In this document: piece by piece, positions 46,545-57,959 of the stretch | Position numbering within the stretch: the stretch's first letter is position 1 | Layout of the letters: the number at the start of each line of letters is the position of its first letter | Assembly (NCBI GenBank): GCA_015680685.1 | Contig: MNCI01005294.1 | Span: 374,458 to 438,457 of the forward strand | Source of the DNA: Gnetum montanum | Taxonomy: Eukaryota; Streptophyta; Gnetopsida; Gnetales; Gnetaceae | DNA: 64,000 nt | Direction of reading: 5' to 3' | Translations under genes and position numbers: made by a program | The notes under the pieces: model-generated | The model's input: only the letters and a program-made list of their open reading frames with translations | The model's database searches: none | Told to the model about the DNA's origin: nothing

Positions 46545-47021
46545 ATGACTAGAAAATTCAATACTAGAAAAACTAAAAATCCTAACATCTAATAGTTTAA
46601 CTTTAAATCCACAAGCCTTGAAAAAGATCTAAAGTGTTTCAAAAGATATTGTCAATAATTTGAGGACTTATAAGTCTATTACCATGTTGTAAAATAAGAA
46701 AGAAAAATATATCAAATAGTGGTTCAAGTGTCATATCTAAGAATAGAGAAAAGAATATTATAATGTAGCAAAACAAAGAAAACAACAACTTTGTATTAAA
46801 TGTTGAAACTTTTTTTGTAAAGAAGAATGAAGGTTTAGAGAGTACAGGTTGTGGGTTTTAAAACCCAAGAATACAAAAATAACTTTAAAGCCTAATGTAG
46901 ATGGTAGGGTGAGCTCTGCAACTAAGCTACACTTATCTTTCTTCATTAATCTACTCTCAAAAAATTTTATCAATAGGTTCTCTTTGCTCCATTGATCTAT
47001 GCTAGTTGAAAATAGTTGTGG
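46545..47021. repeat. Right LTR-like repeat of element G
   Basis: Diverged copy of 43540-43996. The internal palindrome reads GGGTTTTAAAACCC here (46853-46866), changed symmetrically from the left copy. Confidence 0.75.
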
Positions 47022-47068
47022 ACTCTTAAATGCTTGCACTAATCCAAAAGTTTCATGTTCAACATAAA

Positions 47069-47650
47069 TGCAAAAAAAAATGAACCAACACTCCCAAAAA
47101 TGGTGGAAGAATTGAATTAAATAGGCCATACATTCACTAATTTTTTGCTAGTTTGATTCTACTAAAGTTGTACCAAATTTTTGACACTCCATATAAAGTT
47201 TCTGATTCTTCTAGTAACCAATAGCTACATTGTATGACATACTAACATTTTTTACTTTTTGAACATTAAATACCAACGTATGTGTGGTACCTTTCACTAT
47301 CTAAAACAGTAACATATGGATCACTAATGTATGGATCTTTTCCTACCAAATTTGGTGGCATATTTGGACTATTTTCATGGCCCAAAATCCAATGTATGGG
47401 CCACCAACGTTTTGGCTTTTGCTACCAAATTTTGGCAACATATTAACATCTAGGACCTCCATACATTAGCATAAATGAAATTCCAGCTTGGAGACTATAA
47501 ATTTCATCTCAAACATTGATAAATTATTGAGAACTTTGCTAGAATAAGGCCATATGTAGGATTTTTGATGAGCAAATAAGACAATTGTGTCTTCCTTTAA
47601 ATTCCCATAAAATTACAATGTAAATTTGGTTTGAAGGCTTTCTTCAAGAT
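47069..47650. repeat. First copy of a direct repeat (element H, probable LTR)
   Basis: About 580 bp, repeated at 48134-48690. Shared landmarks: AAATAGGCCAT/AAATAGGTCAT, CCAAATTTTTGACA, AAATACCAACRTATG, CTTTTCCTA and AAAATTACAATGTAA. Contains several CATATGG or AATGTATGG motifs. It is probably an LTR of a heavily deleted gypsy element. Confidence 0.6.
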
Positions 47651-47765
47651 GTTTCATTGATCACAAAAGCTTATGGTAATGGAGCATTCAGACTGATAGA
47701 CATGAATGTGAAGGAATTGTCCAAACCAATCAACCATTCCTATCTCAAACCTTACTATATCTAAC
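47640..47765 (+). pseudogene. Integrase C-terminal fragment (element H, gypsy)
   Basis: The plus strand reads FEGFLQDVSLITKAYGNGAFRLIDM and then KELSKPINHSYLKPYY followed by a stop, the end of a gypsy pol polyprotein (W-GP-x-V-KAY-x-GA-x-RL-D...IN-x-YLK-YY). It begins where the direct repeat ends, so nearly all of the internal region is deleted. The same C-terminus, in opposite orientation, lies at 49805-49870. Confidence 0.75.
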
Positions 47766-48133
47766 ATCAACCTATTTTCATCTACTCTTTGTTTACCTTT
47801 TTTTATAAGTTTAGGTGAATGATTGACATTAATGACCTTTGTAGACTACAATAAGCAAGCACATTCCTTAGAATTTCAAACCAAGAGCTCCATTTGGATA
47901 TCTTCCTCTACATTGCTCTTTGTTAGAGCAACCTTACCTTGTATGGTGCTCTAATAGTGAGCACTCGATCCCTTTAATGTGTAAGAAATCCCTATTCACC
48001 ATGCATGCCTCTATGAATTTTTTGCAAACTTTAAGGTTCTTGACTTTATTGGTCAGCTCCTTATTTTACTTTCTCAATGCTACAACCTCCTCCCATAGGA
48101 CTCATGCAAGCATTGGACATCCTAGAATTTTTT
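47766..48133 (+). other. 3' region of element H
   Basis: Non-coding sequence after pol. The first 80 bases (TTTGTTTACC, ATGATTGACATTAATGACC) are similar to the minus strand at 49733-49800 downstream of the other copy. Confidence 0.5.
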
Positions 48134-48690
48134 TGCAAAAGTACTAAAAATGGTGCAAGCTTTTCTTTAAATAGGTCATCCATTCTCTAATTTTTTTTGG
48201 TTTGATTTTACCAAATTTTTTCCAAATTTTTGACATTCCCTACAACATTTTTGATGCTTTGGAAATCAAGGTCTATAATGTATGGTATCCTAATGTTTTT
48301 TGACTTTTTAGGCATGAAATACCAACATATGTGGTACTTTTCACCATCCAAAACTATAGCATATGGTCCACCAATGTATAAAACTTTTCCTATCAAATTT
48401 GATGTCATATTTGAACTATTTTTTTAGCCCAAATTCTAGTGTATGAGCCACTAATGTTTTTGGCTTTTGCTACCAAAACTTCTAGCCCTTTATACATTGG
48501 CCGAAATGAAATTTTAGCTTGTGGGTTGCAAATTTTATCTTACACATTGAAAAAATGCCAAAAACCTTGCCAAAACAAAGGCACAAGGTATGATTTTTTA
48601 TGGGAAAATAACACAATTATTTCTACCTTTAAATTTCCACAAAATTACAATGTAAGTTTAGTTTTAAGGCTTCTTATGCATAACATTAAT
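48134..48690. repeat. Second copy of the direct repeat of element H
   Basis: Pairs with 47069-47650. No convincing polypurine tract precedes it, so calling it an LTR is provisional. Confidence 0.6.
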
Positions 48691-49804
48691 TTTCTATGAG
48701 GTGTCTCATTAGTTCCTTTTTTTTATGTTTGGGGGATTAACCAAGAGACATGAACAAACAATGTTAAACATTGTTGTGGGTTCATCACAAATTCTCTCTC
48801 TCCACACTTAATTTGATAGCTATCAAATCATGTCAAGGAGTGCTCACAATGGTGAGCTAAGGTCACAATATGATGCCATGAGTTTGGGATGAGATGATGG
48901 CTTTATTGACTATTAGAATAGGATCATATGGGCTAACAAAGTATTCCAAATTTTGAAATCATGGCTATGACATGGGAATGATATGTGTACTTATTGAGAA
49001 GATCTTCATGCTTCATGCTTGAACTACTAGTTACCTAATAATGTGTTAGAGGAACCACCACTCCATCGTTGGGCTTCTATGGCCACTCGACTCCTCCCTT
49101 TATTTTTTGGGAGTCATTTGTTTCACTTTAGGCTTCATCAACCTCTTGGATATCTTGGTAATTTGCTTCCCCATATTTTTCTAGGTAAACCCTTAATTGG
49201 GTTTCATTTCAAAGGTAGAATTTTGTTTTGTTTTCTCATTGAATAGATGTGTTACATTCAGTGAACTTGATGGTGAAGCATGTTGAAGGAGATGTTCCAT
49301 GTCCATAGTGCATGAATGCCAAACATAGGTTTTCATTGTTTGCAAGGTAACGAAGGCTATAATTTGGCTACAAGGATATGGCTCACAAGGGATAATGGAA
49401 GTGATGTGAGGTAAGGAATCTTAACATAATCAAATAACCTAACTAAATCTCATGTATCAAGGTCACATGGTTACTCACTACTGCAATGAGCCACGTCTCT
49501 GTAATGATTCAAGCATGCAAGAACAACTTTAAAAAGATAAGAAAACAAGTCAAAGAATATGTATGATTACAAGAGATTGCATAAGGCTATATTAGGCAAT
49601 AAGAAGATATAGGCCACCATAAGTTATAACTGGTAAAACATGAGAAATTTTTCTTTTGTTTTACAGATTCATACAAAGTGTGTAATCTTTTAGAGATGCT
49701 AAAAAGAAATAAGAGGTCATGCAAGCTCTCTTGTTGGTATCTAAAAAGGTTGTCAATGTTAATCATTTGTCCAAACCTGTAAACAAAGGCAAACAAAGGC
49801 TACA
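48691..49804. other. No recognised gene
   Basis: AT-rich. A TTTGGGGGATTAA tract near 48731-48743 resembles a polypurine tract but no LTR partner follows. The right end (49733-49804, minus strand) is 3' sequence of element I. Confidence 0.35.
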
Positions 49805-50690
49805 AGAAAATAGGTTAACATTAGATATAATAAGGTTTGAGATATGAATGGTTGACTAGATTGGTGAAGTCATTCCAATACATGTCTACTATTCTGAATG
49901 CTCTATTAACATAGGCTTTACTAACTAAGAAAAGTCCTTCCAAATTATCCAAGAACTTGTCTACATGTTCCTAAATGGCCTTGAGGACAAGGTCTATTTC
50001 CTTGAATTTTTTCCTATTCAAATCATGGTGATGCTATTTCTTTGCCTCTCTTGATATCATCTGATGTAAGAAAGTGTTTTTATTCACTACTCCTCCATTA
50101 AATTGAGTTCAATTGTATGCAACTCCTTATTCTACTCATCATTGATGAAGTTAGATAGAGCTAACCTTAGTGATGGAACTTGTAATTCAAGAGGCAAAAA
50201 ATATTTAGATTCATAAACAAGGCCATATGGGGTGACACCAATTGAAGTTCTAAAGGTTTTCCTATAATCCCAAAGTTCATACATGAGTTTTTCTTGCCAC
50301 TTATGTTTACCATTGTTTAGCATCTTCTTAAGGAGGTTTATGATAACCTTGTTGTTGGCTTTGAATTTTCCATTATCTTGTGAATAATATGGTGATGAAA
50401 AGGAATGTTTAATGTTGAGTTGTCAACAAAAGGTTTTTATTTATTCACTATTGAATTATGGTCCATTATCTATGACTATAGTTAATGGTAAGCCAAAATG
50501 GAAAACTATGTTGTCTAGTACAAATTTACAAACTTGTTCAAATATTATATACCTTGAAGAAATAATTTCAACCCACTTTGTAAAATATTCATTTGTGATG
50601 ATGATGAAGCAGTGTCCTACTAAAAACCTAGAAGTTATAGGTATGGTAATGTTAATTCTCCATTATTGAAATGATCATGTAATATAAGTA
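49805..50690 (-). pseudogene. Integrase of element I (gypsy, same family as H)
   Basis: Minus-strand frames: CFIIITNEYFTKWVEIIS (about 50545-50610) with the first catalytic Asp changed to Asn or Glu context; LTIVIDNGP (about 50455-50480) with the second Asp; SSPYYSQDNGKFKA with the Glu position changed. A 63-codon stretch (50132-50323) reads KWQEKLMYELWDYRKTFRT, then GVTPYGLVYESKYFLPLELQVPSLRL, the conserved post-core segment. The C-terminus ends NHSYLKPYYI at about 49820-49850, almost identical to that of element H. Confidence 0.85.
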
Positions 50691-50724
50691 GTGTGTAAAT
50701 CAATTGGTAACATGTGTATGAAAT

Positions 50725-50941
50725 TGAGAATTGATAATTTAAAAGGAGGCTTGAATAGGTTTCCCAATAAAAAATGCACTAGCCACAACAACACACCAAT
50801 TTTATATGGTTCCCCAACTTGGATATGTCCACACTCGGAGGGTAGAATCCATGCATACCTTTAGACTTTGTTTCTTCAAAAATGTGATTTGAAGGGAACC
50901 ACTACCTATATCAGCTTTGAGCTTCTCTCTAGAGTGTTTTG
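50725..50941 (-). repeat. LTR of copia element L, left piece
   Basis: This matches the first 200 bases of the K and M LTRs (GGAGGCTTGAATAGGTTTCCC, CCCCAACTTGGATATGTCCACACTC, GAGGGTAG), and continues at 57103 after the inserted element K. The join falls at corresponding points of the LTR. Confidence 0.7.
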
Positions 50942-51842
50942 TGAGGATTTTTAAACTTAGAAAGGAGAGATGAATAAGTTTCCAAAATAAAAAATTATTT
51001 AAAGCAAAGCACACATAAAAAATAATGTGGTTTCCCAACTTGGGTAGTCTACAGTCAGAGGGTAGTTCGCAAGCATACCTTTGGACTTTGATGCTCTCAA
51101 ATGTGGTTTGAAGGGGTACCACACCCTGTACAAGCTCTAAGCTCTACAAAAAAGTAATTTGTGATTGCAAATCCACTCAATCCTACAAGATCCCAACAAG
51201 CTCAAGTAAGATGCCTTCTCACAAGAAGCACATCAACCCCGTAGGATAACAAAAGAGAACAACAATCGCAAGGAAAGAATGCAACTAAGTTTGTTAATCC
51301 TTGCACTTTGAGGTACAACTCACTTGACCGATTACAATAGATAAAAGATCGTACAATGAGGAACAACAATGATTATAATTATTTCTTGATTAATACAACT
51401 GGTAGTACATGATGCTTGAAAATTCCTTAATGAGAATTTAGTCTTCTTATAGCCAATCTGTTTCCGAAATCACCTTAGAATTCATGCAATGGCTAACTAA
51501 TAGTTACTAGAGACATCTTCTCCAAGACTAAGATGTCTTTCTGCAATGGACCTTCATTCTAGAAACATGTCTTCTTTTCATGAATGAATCTTTCTCTCCA
51601 AGAAGATGTCTAGTATTTTCTAAAGAAGTCTTTTCCTGTGCTACCTTCAATTCTACCAAGATGTCTACTATTTCTTGGAGATGTGTTTATTTATTCTCCT
51701 ATGGACTTTGAAATCTTCTTTCCTTGTCCATGTTCTTGAACTTATGCATGCCTTCTTGTCTTAATCCAAGTCCTACAAACACAAGCACACAAATGTCCTT
51801 GTACATCATTTTTCTTAATGTTTTAACATACCAAAAGGTCCA
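50942..51842 (-). repeat. 3' LTR of element K
   Basis: 901 bp. On the minus strand it starts TGGACCTTTTGG at 51842, after the purine-rich tract at 51843-51856. It shares ACCACACCCTGTACAAGCTCTAAGCTC, AACAAGCTCAAGTAAGATGCC and the AGATGTCT cluster (51500-51690) with 56169-57102 and 57960-59129. Confidence 0.85.
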
Positions 51843-51930
51843 TGATCTCCTCCTTGTTGGTGATGTTCAAAACATAAGAAAATGGGTTAGTAGACATGAA
51901 AATATCCAAATATATCCATAGCTATACTAT
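51843..51930 (-). other. Polypurine tracts before the K 3' LTR
   Basis: The minus strand reads ATCACCAACAAGGAGGAGATCA abutting the LTR and, further upstream, AAAAAAGGGGGATAG (51924-51940 region). Element M shows the same pair of tracts (ACCAAAAAGGGAAAGA and AAAAAGGGGGAGAG), so a double tract is a family trait. Confidence 0.6.
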
Positions 51931-53219
51931 CCCCCTTTTTTATTAGCATGAAAAAGGAAAAAGCACATAAACTTAGCTCTAAAAACCAATACATATATTG
52001 AGAAATATAAATTCCTATGATAGCCAAGGACTAAGATAAAGCATTGAGGTTTAAGATTGTTTAGTAAAAGATGCAAAATAATGAAATGATGCAAATGAAA
52101 AAATGAAGATCAAAAGTACATCACAAAAATATATCAAATGGAAAACACCATCTATCTATAACTCATCTGTAAACTATCATGTGGCCAACTATCCACATAA
52201 ATCTACAACTATCAAAACAACTATCTATCTAGCATTACATCAATCACATATGTGCAAAGTTCTAAAAATCACATATGTGAGAAATAAAAAATTCTCCCCA
52301 TTTTTGGATAACAATAAAAATAAGAGAGAAAAATAATCATCTAAGATCTTTAATTACTAGCCTTAGTTGCATCCTTAGATTTTGATTCCTTTATTGCTCT
52401 AGATGGATGATAAGTCTTCTCCTCATTATCATGATTGCTATGTTGTTTTCAATCTACTCAATTAGAGCTCGTTAGGAATAAATATTCACTTGAAATTGAG
52501 ATGAAGCTATAGGATTTAATTGAATTGGAGGCTACTAAGCTAGTACCCATTAGGATGTGATCCCAAAGATACTCTTCATAACTCACTACTCAAATGATCT
52601 AGGAGCATTGGTTGATGGAGAAACTAAATGGATAGGTAGTGTAGGTCCATGATGCTCAGGTTGCTACATGGAAACATGACGCTTCCCTTGGACATGAGCT
52701 AGTGGTACCTTAGGCTCTAAAATCAAACTCCATCCTTGAGTCATAAGCATGCAAAGATTTAGCTATTGAAAAATGCCTTGCTGGGATAGGAACATCATCC
52801 TCACTATCAGAAATAAGATGAGTAGTAGTTGTCTCAAACACTTTTGCATTTTAAGGAGAAGGAATGTTAGCTAAATTTAAACTCTTATGCAAGTAAAAGA
52901 GGTTTCTTTCAAGTTTCCCAATGGCTCGTGAAAAAGGTTGGAGAAGCTTCTTTAGTGAAGAACTAATCTAGGAACCTATGAACTTTGATCTGCTTAGCTA
53001 AGGAGATGTCTCATTCTTCTTCTTCTTATTCTATGATTTTTTGCTAGGTCCTACTTCAACCATATTTGAATGACTCCTCATATCAACATATTTGCTGAGG
53101 CTCCTCTTGCCTTTGAGCAAAGGAATTTCCAGAATACGAACACCCTTCTAACAAAACAATAAGATAAGGAGATAGGGATGCCCAAGGATTATTTCCTTGG
53201 TAAATAAACTTAATATATC
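51931..53219 (-). other. 3' region of element K, no recognised ORF
   Basis: Minus-strand frames contain many stops. A weakly open stretch (52750-53200) continues from ORF2 with a Lys/Ser-rich composition and could be its decayed C-terminus. Confidence 0.4.
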
Positions 53220-53903
53220 CTAATAGAGTGTATGTCCCAAATATAATGGTGGTCCTATGAGAAGACAATAAATCACATAGGCTTGGGATGGCAACCGATA
53301 ACTATAACTTTTCCCTTTTACCATAATGTTATATAATATAATAAGAAACAATGTGGAAGCATCGAGAGTCATCATGATCCTCTTAACATGACCTCTATCA
53401 AATCTAACATCTTTCCAAAATAATAAATTACAAAATTCATCATATGCTATAGCCATGATAACATATGAATAAATGTCTTGCATGGAATCAATGGTTACCT
53501 TAAAGACATCAAGACTGGAGATCCCAAGGATTACATTCACAACTTGGGGAAAGACCTCAATTAGAGGATCCGCAAACATAAAAGTGAATTCCCCAACAAT
53601 AACATTTGTAATAACAATATTTAAATAGAATTCTCTAATTAATACTTTAGAAACTACAAAATTCATTGCAATGAAAGAGCCCCATTTTAAAGCTTTAAAG
53701 TAATCCATCAATGCAGTTTGTCTATGGGCAAGGAAAGACAAAGAGCATTCAATATTGATGCTAGTGGTTCAATTATCCTTAGGCCTATTTTGTGTGCTCA
53801 TATTGTGGAATTGGGGCATGTAATCGGGTGATGTGCTACTATAAATTCTTGTGGATTTCACCTTTGATGGTGCCCTAGATGTTCCACTCTTCTTGTGGGC
53901 CAT
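53220..53903 (-). pseudogene. ORF2 of element K, resembling putative plant transposon proteins
   Basis: On the minus strand an ATG at 53901-53903, directly after an acceptor-like ATCATAG, opens a frame of about 228 codons with a single TGA near 53769. The start MAHKKSGTSRAPSKVKSTR is basic, like the N-termini of many plant transposon-encoded proteins. The body has KVLIREFYLNI, FTFMFADPLIEVFPQVV, NVILGI, and near the end RIMMTLDAS, YRLPSQAYVIYCLLIGPPL. The REFY...N and YxIYCLL-G-P pattern recalls the PF20167 domain. Function unknown; this assignment needs a profile search. It lies where pol would be in a full copia element. Confidence 0.5.
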
Positions 53904-54246
53904 CTATGATAAAATCACTATTGATGGTGGAGCCCTAATCATCTCTTTCAGGTTAAATGAAAGAATACAATAAAGAAATGGGAGTTTTGACTTTAATAGC
54001 AATGGAAAAAGAGGGATTTTAATGAAAAAGAAGATGTCTTTTATAGAAGGAAGACATCTTATCCATGTTTTAAAATAAGAGTAGATGTCCTTCCTGCAAA
54101 GCAAGAAAAATTAGAGAGACATCTTTGTTAGACATCTTTTATTTTGGAAAGATGTCTTTGCAAAAATAGGATGGGGTTTGAGAAAATTTTCCAATGGACT
54201 ATAGTCTTAATAGATACATACAAAAATAAAAACTTACCTCTACTTA
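53904..54246 (-). other. Putative intron of element K
   Basis: On the minus strand a donor-like AG/GTAAGTAGAG/GTAAGT (two GTAAGT sites, 54241-54246 and 54231-54236, 10 bases apart) follows gag, and an acceptor-like TTTTATCATAG ends at 53904 directly before ORF2 ATG. The enclosed 343 bases hold five AGACATCT/AGATGTCT motifs (54031-54160). The same tandem donor occurs in element M at 60833-60848. Splicing is inferred, not shown. Confidence 0.4.
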
Positions 54247-54559
54247 CCTAATATTCTATCAAAAAGTAATGGTACTCAGAGAGCTAGATAAGGAGTTTCT
54301 TCTTTTAAGGATTATTTTCTTACTCAAACTTCTTCAATATCCAAGGCTTGGCCTCCTCTTATGAATTTTTTAGTGAGAGTATCCTGATTTCTTTGTTCTT
54401 TCCTTTTAATTCTCCATTCTTTTCTAGCTCCTTTGTTTTTTTGAGTTGCTGTCTAATCTCTTTTATGATCTTGCAAAAAATCTTTTCTCTATGCACTTTG
54501 ATAAGGCCAAGGAGTTATATGATATGACCAACTATTTATATGATAATACTTAAGATTGA

Positions 54560-56115
54560 AATATTATTCTTTATGCCCTAATTTATGATAGTAATAGCAC
54601 CTAATCCTCCTATGGTAGTATGAGAGATTAGGATGATTGAACCTTCTACGACCATGTTTATGGATAAGAGCTTCCTCTAATTTCGACCTACTACCATCTT
54701 CCTTTAGAGGCTTATTTCTTTGTCATGGGATTATAGAAGATGATTGCTCTTGCATGCAACATCCCAAACCACTATTATCATATGGACTTCTTTCTTTTCC
54801 TAGTACTAACTAAATGGATCCCTTTCCCTTTACCAATCTTTCATTTACTAATTTTACATCTACAACTTTCACTTTGGCCTATTCTAAGGATGAGGTTAGC
54901 TTTTCATTCTCAACTCTTAGGTTTGAGAGTTATTTAATAAGCTTAGAAACAATTAAATTCAACAAAAATATTTCCTAATCCTTAGATTTGACTTGTTTAT
55001 TTAACTTATTTCAAATATTTTGAAAAGACAAAAGCTCATTGCATAAAAGATCAAACCTATCTTCATCATTAAGATCATCATCTAATGAATCAATGTCAAC
55101 ATTAGTAAGGGCCATGAAGATGAGATGAAAATTTTTTGCATCATCCTCCACTTCTTCCTCACTCTGCTCCCCATCATCCTCCGCTTCTTCCTCACTCTGC
55201 TTCCCATCATCCCAACTTATATAGAAGTTGGTTTTCTTTACCTCAGCAATGGATCTATTCTTGGGCTGTAGTTTAATATTTCTAGGATGCTTAGAGGCCA
55301 TATGACCTTTTCCTTCATAGATCCAACATTTTATAGAAGAGAAATCAATGTTAGAATTTTGAAAATAATTTACCTCTTTCTTTACCTTTGAATCGATTGG
55401 ATCTTTGCTAATATGTCCCGTTGTTCCTTCTTGTTATTAGTTGTTGTAGCTTCCTTGTGAGAAAGGAAATCTCATCTTCACTACCCTCATCATGCTCATT
55501 GAGATCCTTCTCCTTAGAGGTAGTCTTTAGAGCAATGGGTCTTTATTGGATGGCTTCTTCACTTATGACACTCATTTCATAAGCAATGAGAGCACTTTGA
55601 AGCTCTTCAAATTTCAAAGTTGAAAAATCTCTTATCTCTGATCATCTTAATGATGACATCACTCTTGGAAAAATCTTTACCAATACCTCTAATAACTATA
55701 ATAATATCATTTTCTCACCTTCTCACATTTTAAGCTTTTCATATTCGCTTTGGAAAATTAGTGACTTAGATTGCTTGATAATAGAGGTTTCTTAATAAGT
55801 AGCTTCTAAATTTTGACAAATTTCTATGACCATTTTACATCTTAGTACTCTATTAAATTCAGATTTATTAAAAGTGAAATATAAACAATTCTTTACTTCT
55901 AAATAAAAAATGAACTTATCTTTCTCCTCTTGTGTCCATTTGTTGTGGGGCTTGATGATCCTAGTGGAGTTGTCAATAGGTAGAGTGTAGCCTTCATGGA
56001 TTAACTCCTAAACTTCAAACTCCATGGATTCAAAGAATCCTTACATTCTAGCTTTCCAATAGGAAAAGTTAAATCAATAAAACATGGATGGCTTTATATA
56101 AGATGTTCCCTCCAT
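54560..56115 (-). pseudogene. gag of copia element K
   Basis: ATG at 56113-56115 (minus strand) starts MEGTSYIKPSMFY, then FNFSYWKARM, the usual copia gag start. It continues with WTQEEKDKFIFYLEVKNCLYF, FNRVLRCKMVIEICQNLEATY, IIKQSKSLIFQSEYEKLKM and STLKFEELQSALIAYEMSV, matching the UBN2-type gag domain over 56100-55560. A zinc knuckle CWIYEGKGHMASKHP (55283-55328) has lost two Cys. An acidic repeat (QSEEEAEDDGEQSEEE, about 55140-55220) and a coiled-coil-like stretch follow. A second knuckle-like CYYYHKLGHKE lies at 54571-54607. Several stops and at least one frameshift. Confidence 0.85.
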
Positions 56116-56150
56116 TGTTCACTCTTTGAAGTTGATGATGAAGAAGAGTA

Positions 56151-56166
56151 CCAGGCTTTGATAGCA
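56151..56166 (-). other. Primer binding site of element K (tRNA-iMet type)
   Basis: Minus strand TGCTATCAAAGCCTGG lies two bases inside the 5' LTR and matches TGGTATCAGAGCCTGG at 14 of 16 positions. Confidence 0.8.
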
Positions 56167-56168
56167 CT

Positions 56169-57102
56169 TGAGGATCGTTGAACTTAGAAGAGGAAGGATG
56201 AATAAGTTTCTCAAATTAAAAATTTTTTAAAGTAAAGCACACATCAAAAATAATGTGGCTCCCCAACTTCAGTAGTCCACACTCAGAGGGTAGTTTGCAA
56301 GCACACCTCTGTACTTTATTACTCTCAACTTTGCTATGAAGGGTACCACACCTTGTACAAGCTCTAAGCTCTACAACCAGCTGATTTTTCCTTGTGAATC
56401 CACCTAACCCCACAAGGTTCCAACAAGCTTAGAATGTGATTTCTAGGATCCCACAACCTTTACAAATTTAGCTCCTCTCCTAAGTGTTCTAGTGCTACAC
56501 CAACACTCAATCCCATAGAATCCCAACAAGCTCAAGATGCCTTCCTACAAGAAGGACATCAATCCCACATCATAAGGAAAGAATGTAACGATGTTTGCTA
56601 ATTTTTTTTCTTTTAGGTACAAATCATTTGACCAATTACACATACAAAATATTATACAATGAAGAACAACAATGATTACAATGATTTCTTGATGAATACA
56701 ATTGATAGTACATAATGCTTAGACATTTCTCAATTAGAATGAAGTCTTCTTATAGCCAATATGTTTCAAAAATTACCTTAGAATTCATGCAACGACTAAC
56801 TAATGGTCATTGGAGATGTCTTCTTTGAGACTAAGATGTATTTCTACAATGGACCTTCATTTTGAAAAGATGTCTACTATTTTCTAGAGATGTCTTCTCC
56901 TATGCTACCTTCAATTCTACTAAGATGTCTACTATTTCATAGAGACATCTTTCTTCAGCCCTCTTAGCACATTGAAATCTTCATTTCTAATCTATGTTCT
57001 TGAACTTCTGCATGTCTTCTTGTCTTAATCCAAGTCCTACAAACACACAAACATATTTTTACTTTATTTTTCTTAATGCTTTGACATACCAAAAGGCTAA
57101 CA
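56169..57102 (-). repeat. 5' LTR of element K
   Basis: 934 bp. On the minus strand it starts TGTTAGCCTTTTGG at 57102 and ends CCTCA at 56169. AGATGTCT or AGACATCT occurs five times between about 56810 and 56960. Confidence 0.85.
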
Positions 57103-57949
57103 TTTCATTACCACTCAACCTTGTAAGGTTCCAACAAGCTCAAAATATGATTTAGAGAATCACACAACCTTTACAGATTGAGCTATAGTCTAGAGGATTT
57201 TGACACTACAAAATCATTTAGTCCCATAGGATCTCAATAAGCTCAATAGGAATGTCTTCTCACAAGAAGCACATCAACACCATAGGGCTATAAAAAAGAA
57301 AGAAAAGAGCAAGGAAAGAGTGTAACTAAATCTACAAATCCTTGTAATTGAAGCTTAATACAATCATTATCAATAAAATGATGTTGCAATGAAGAGCAAG
57401 AATAAGATTTCTTAGAATAGCAAATGATAGAACTTTGTGTGAATAGTTCTTGTACAATTCCCAATATTTTGACATTTTCTTATACCCTTTGAGTTTCTAA
57501 AAAATTCTCAAAATTCATGCAATGGCTACCAAAAGGCTAGTATAGACATCTACTTCAAAGTTTAGATGTCTATCTAAGATAGATCTTAATGTAGGAGAGA
57601 TATCTATCTAGGAAGTGAGATGTCTACTATGAGACATCTTGCCCTAGATGTCTACTATGGAAGATAGATGTTTGCTATTTTTTAAAGACATCTAATCCAA
57701 TTTTTAAACTGTCAAGTCTAAGGCATTCTTTTGTTAACTTGACTTCTTGCCAATGCTCAGAACACCTTATTTTGATTTCTAAACTCCATTTTCATTTATG
57801 CTCTTACCTTGCCCATGTACTCTTCATTTTGACATATTGACATAGATCTCATTTCCTTCAAGTTCTTATTTATGGACCTATAAAAACAATTACACATACA
57901 CATTCTACATTCTCTATTTTACTTAACATTTTTACATATCAAAAGTTCA
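57103..57949 (-). repeat. LTR of copia element L, right piece
   Basis: Continuation of the L LTR after element K, from CCACTCAACCTTGTAAGGTTCC to ATCAAAAGTTCA. It carries at least five AGACATCT/AGATGTCT motifs (57540-57700). With the left piece it totals about 1.06 kb. Ten bases of L polypurine region (57950-57959) remain before element M. Confidence 0.7.
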
Positions 57950-57959
57950 ATAATCTTTG

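Larger units (their letters stand above)
43540..47021. mobile_element. Element G: degenerate LTR-type element without recognisable pol
   Basis: Direct repeats of about 460-480 bp at 43540-43996 and 46545-47021 enclose about 2.5 kb with no recognisable retroelement domain. Orientation is unknown, as neither a primer site nor a polypurine tract is clear. A broken frame at 46085-46200 is Cys/Asn-rich. A 61-codon minus-strand ORF (45208-45393) has no recognised domain. Confidence 0.6.
50942..57102 (-). mobile_element. Element K: Ty1/copia element with gag and a second ORF, no pol
   Basis: A minus-strand element with LTRs at 50942-51842 and 56169-57102, tRNA-iMet primer site, gag (54560-56115), a putative intron and a second ORF (53220-53903). 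No protease, integrase or reverse transcriptase motif is visible in 51860-54560. It lies inside the LTR of related element L. Flanking pentamers TTTTG and TTTCA match at three of five bases, so the target duplication is weak. Confidence 0.8.

Noticed and set aside
50412-50669. 85-codon plus-strand ORF
   Set aside because: The minus strand here encodes the gypsy integrase core of element I; the plus ORF is its shadow.
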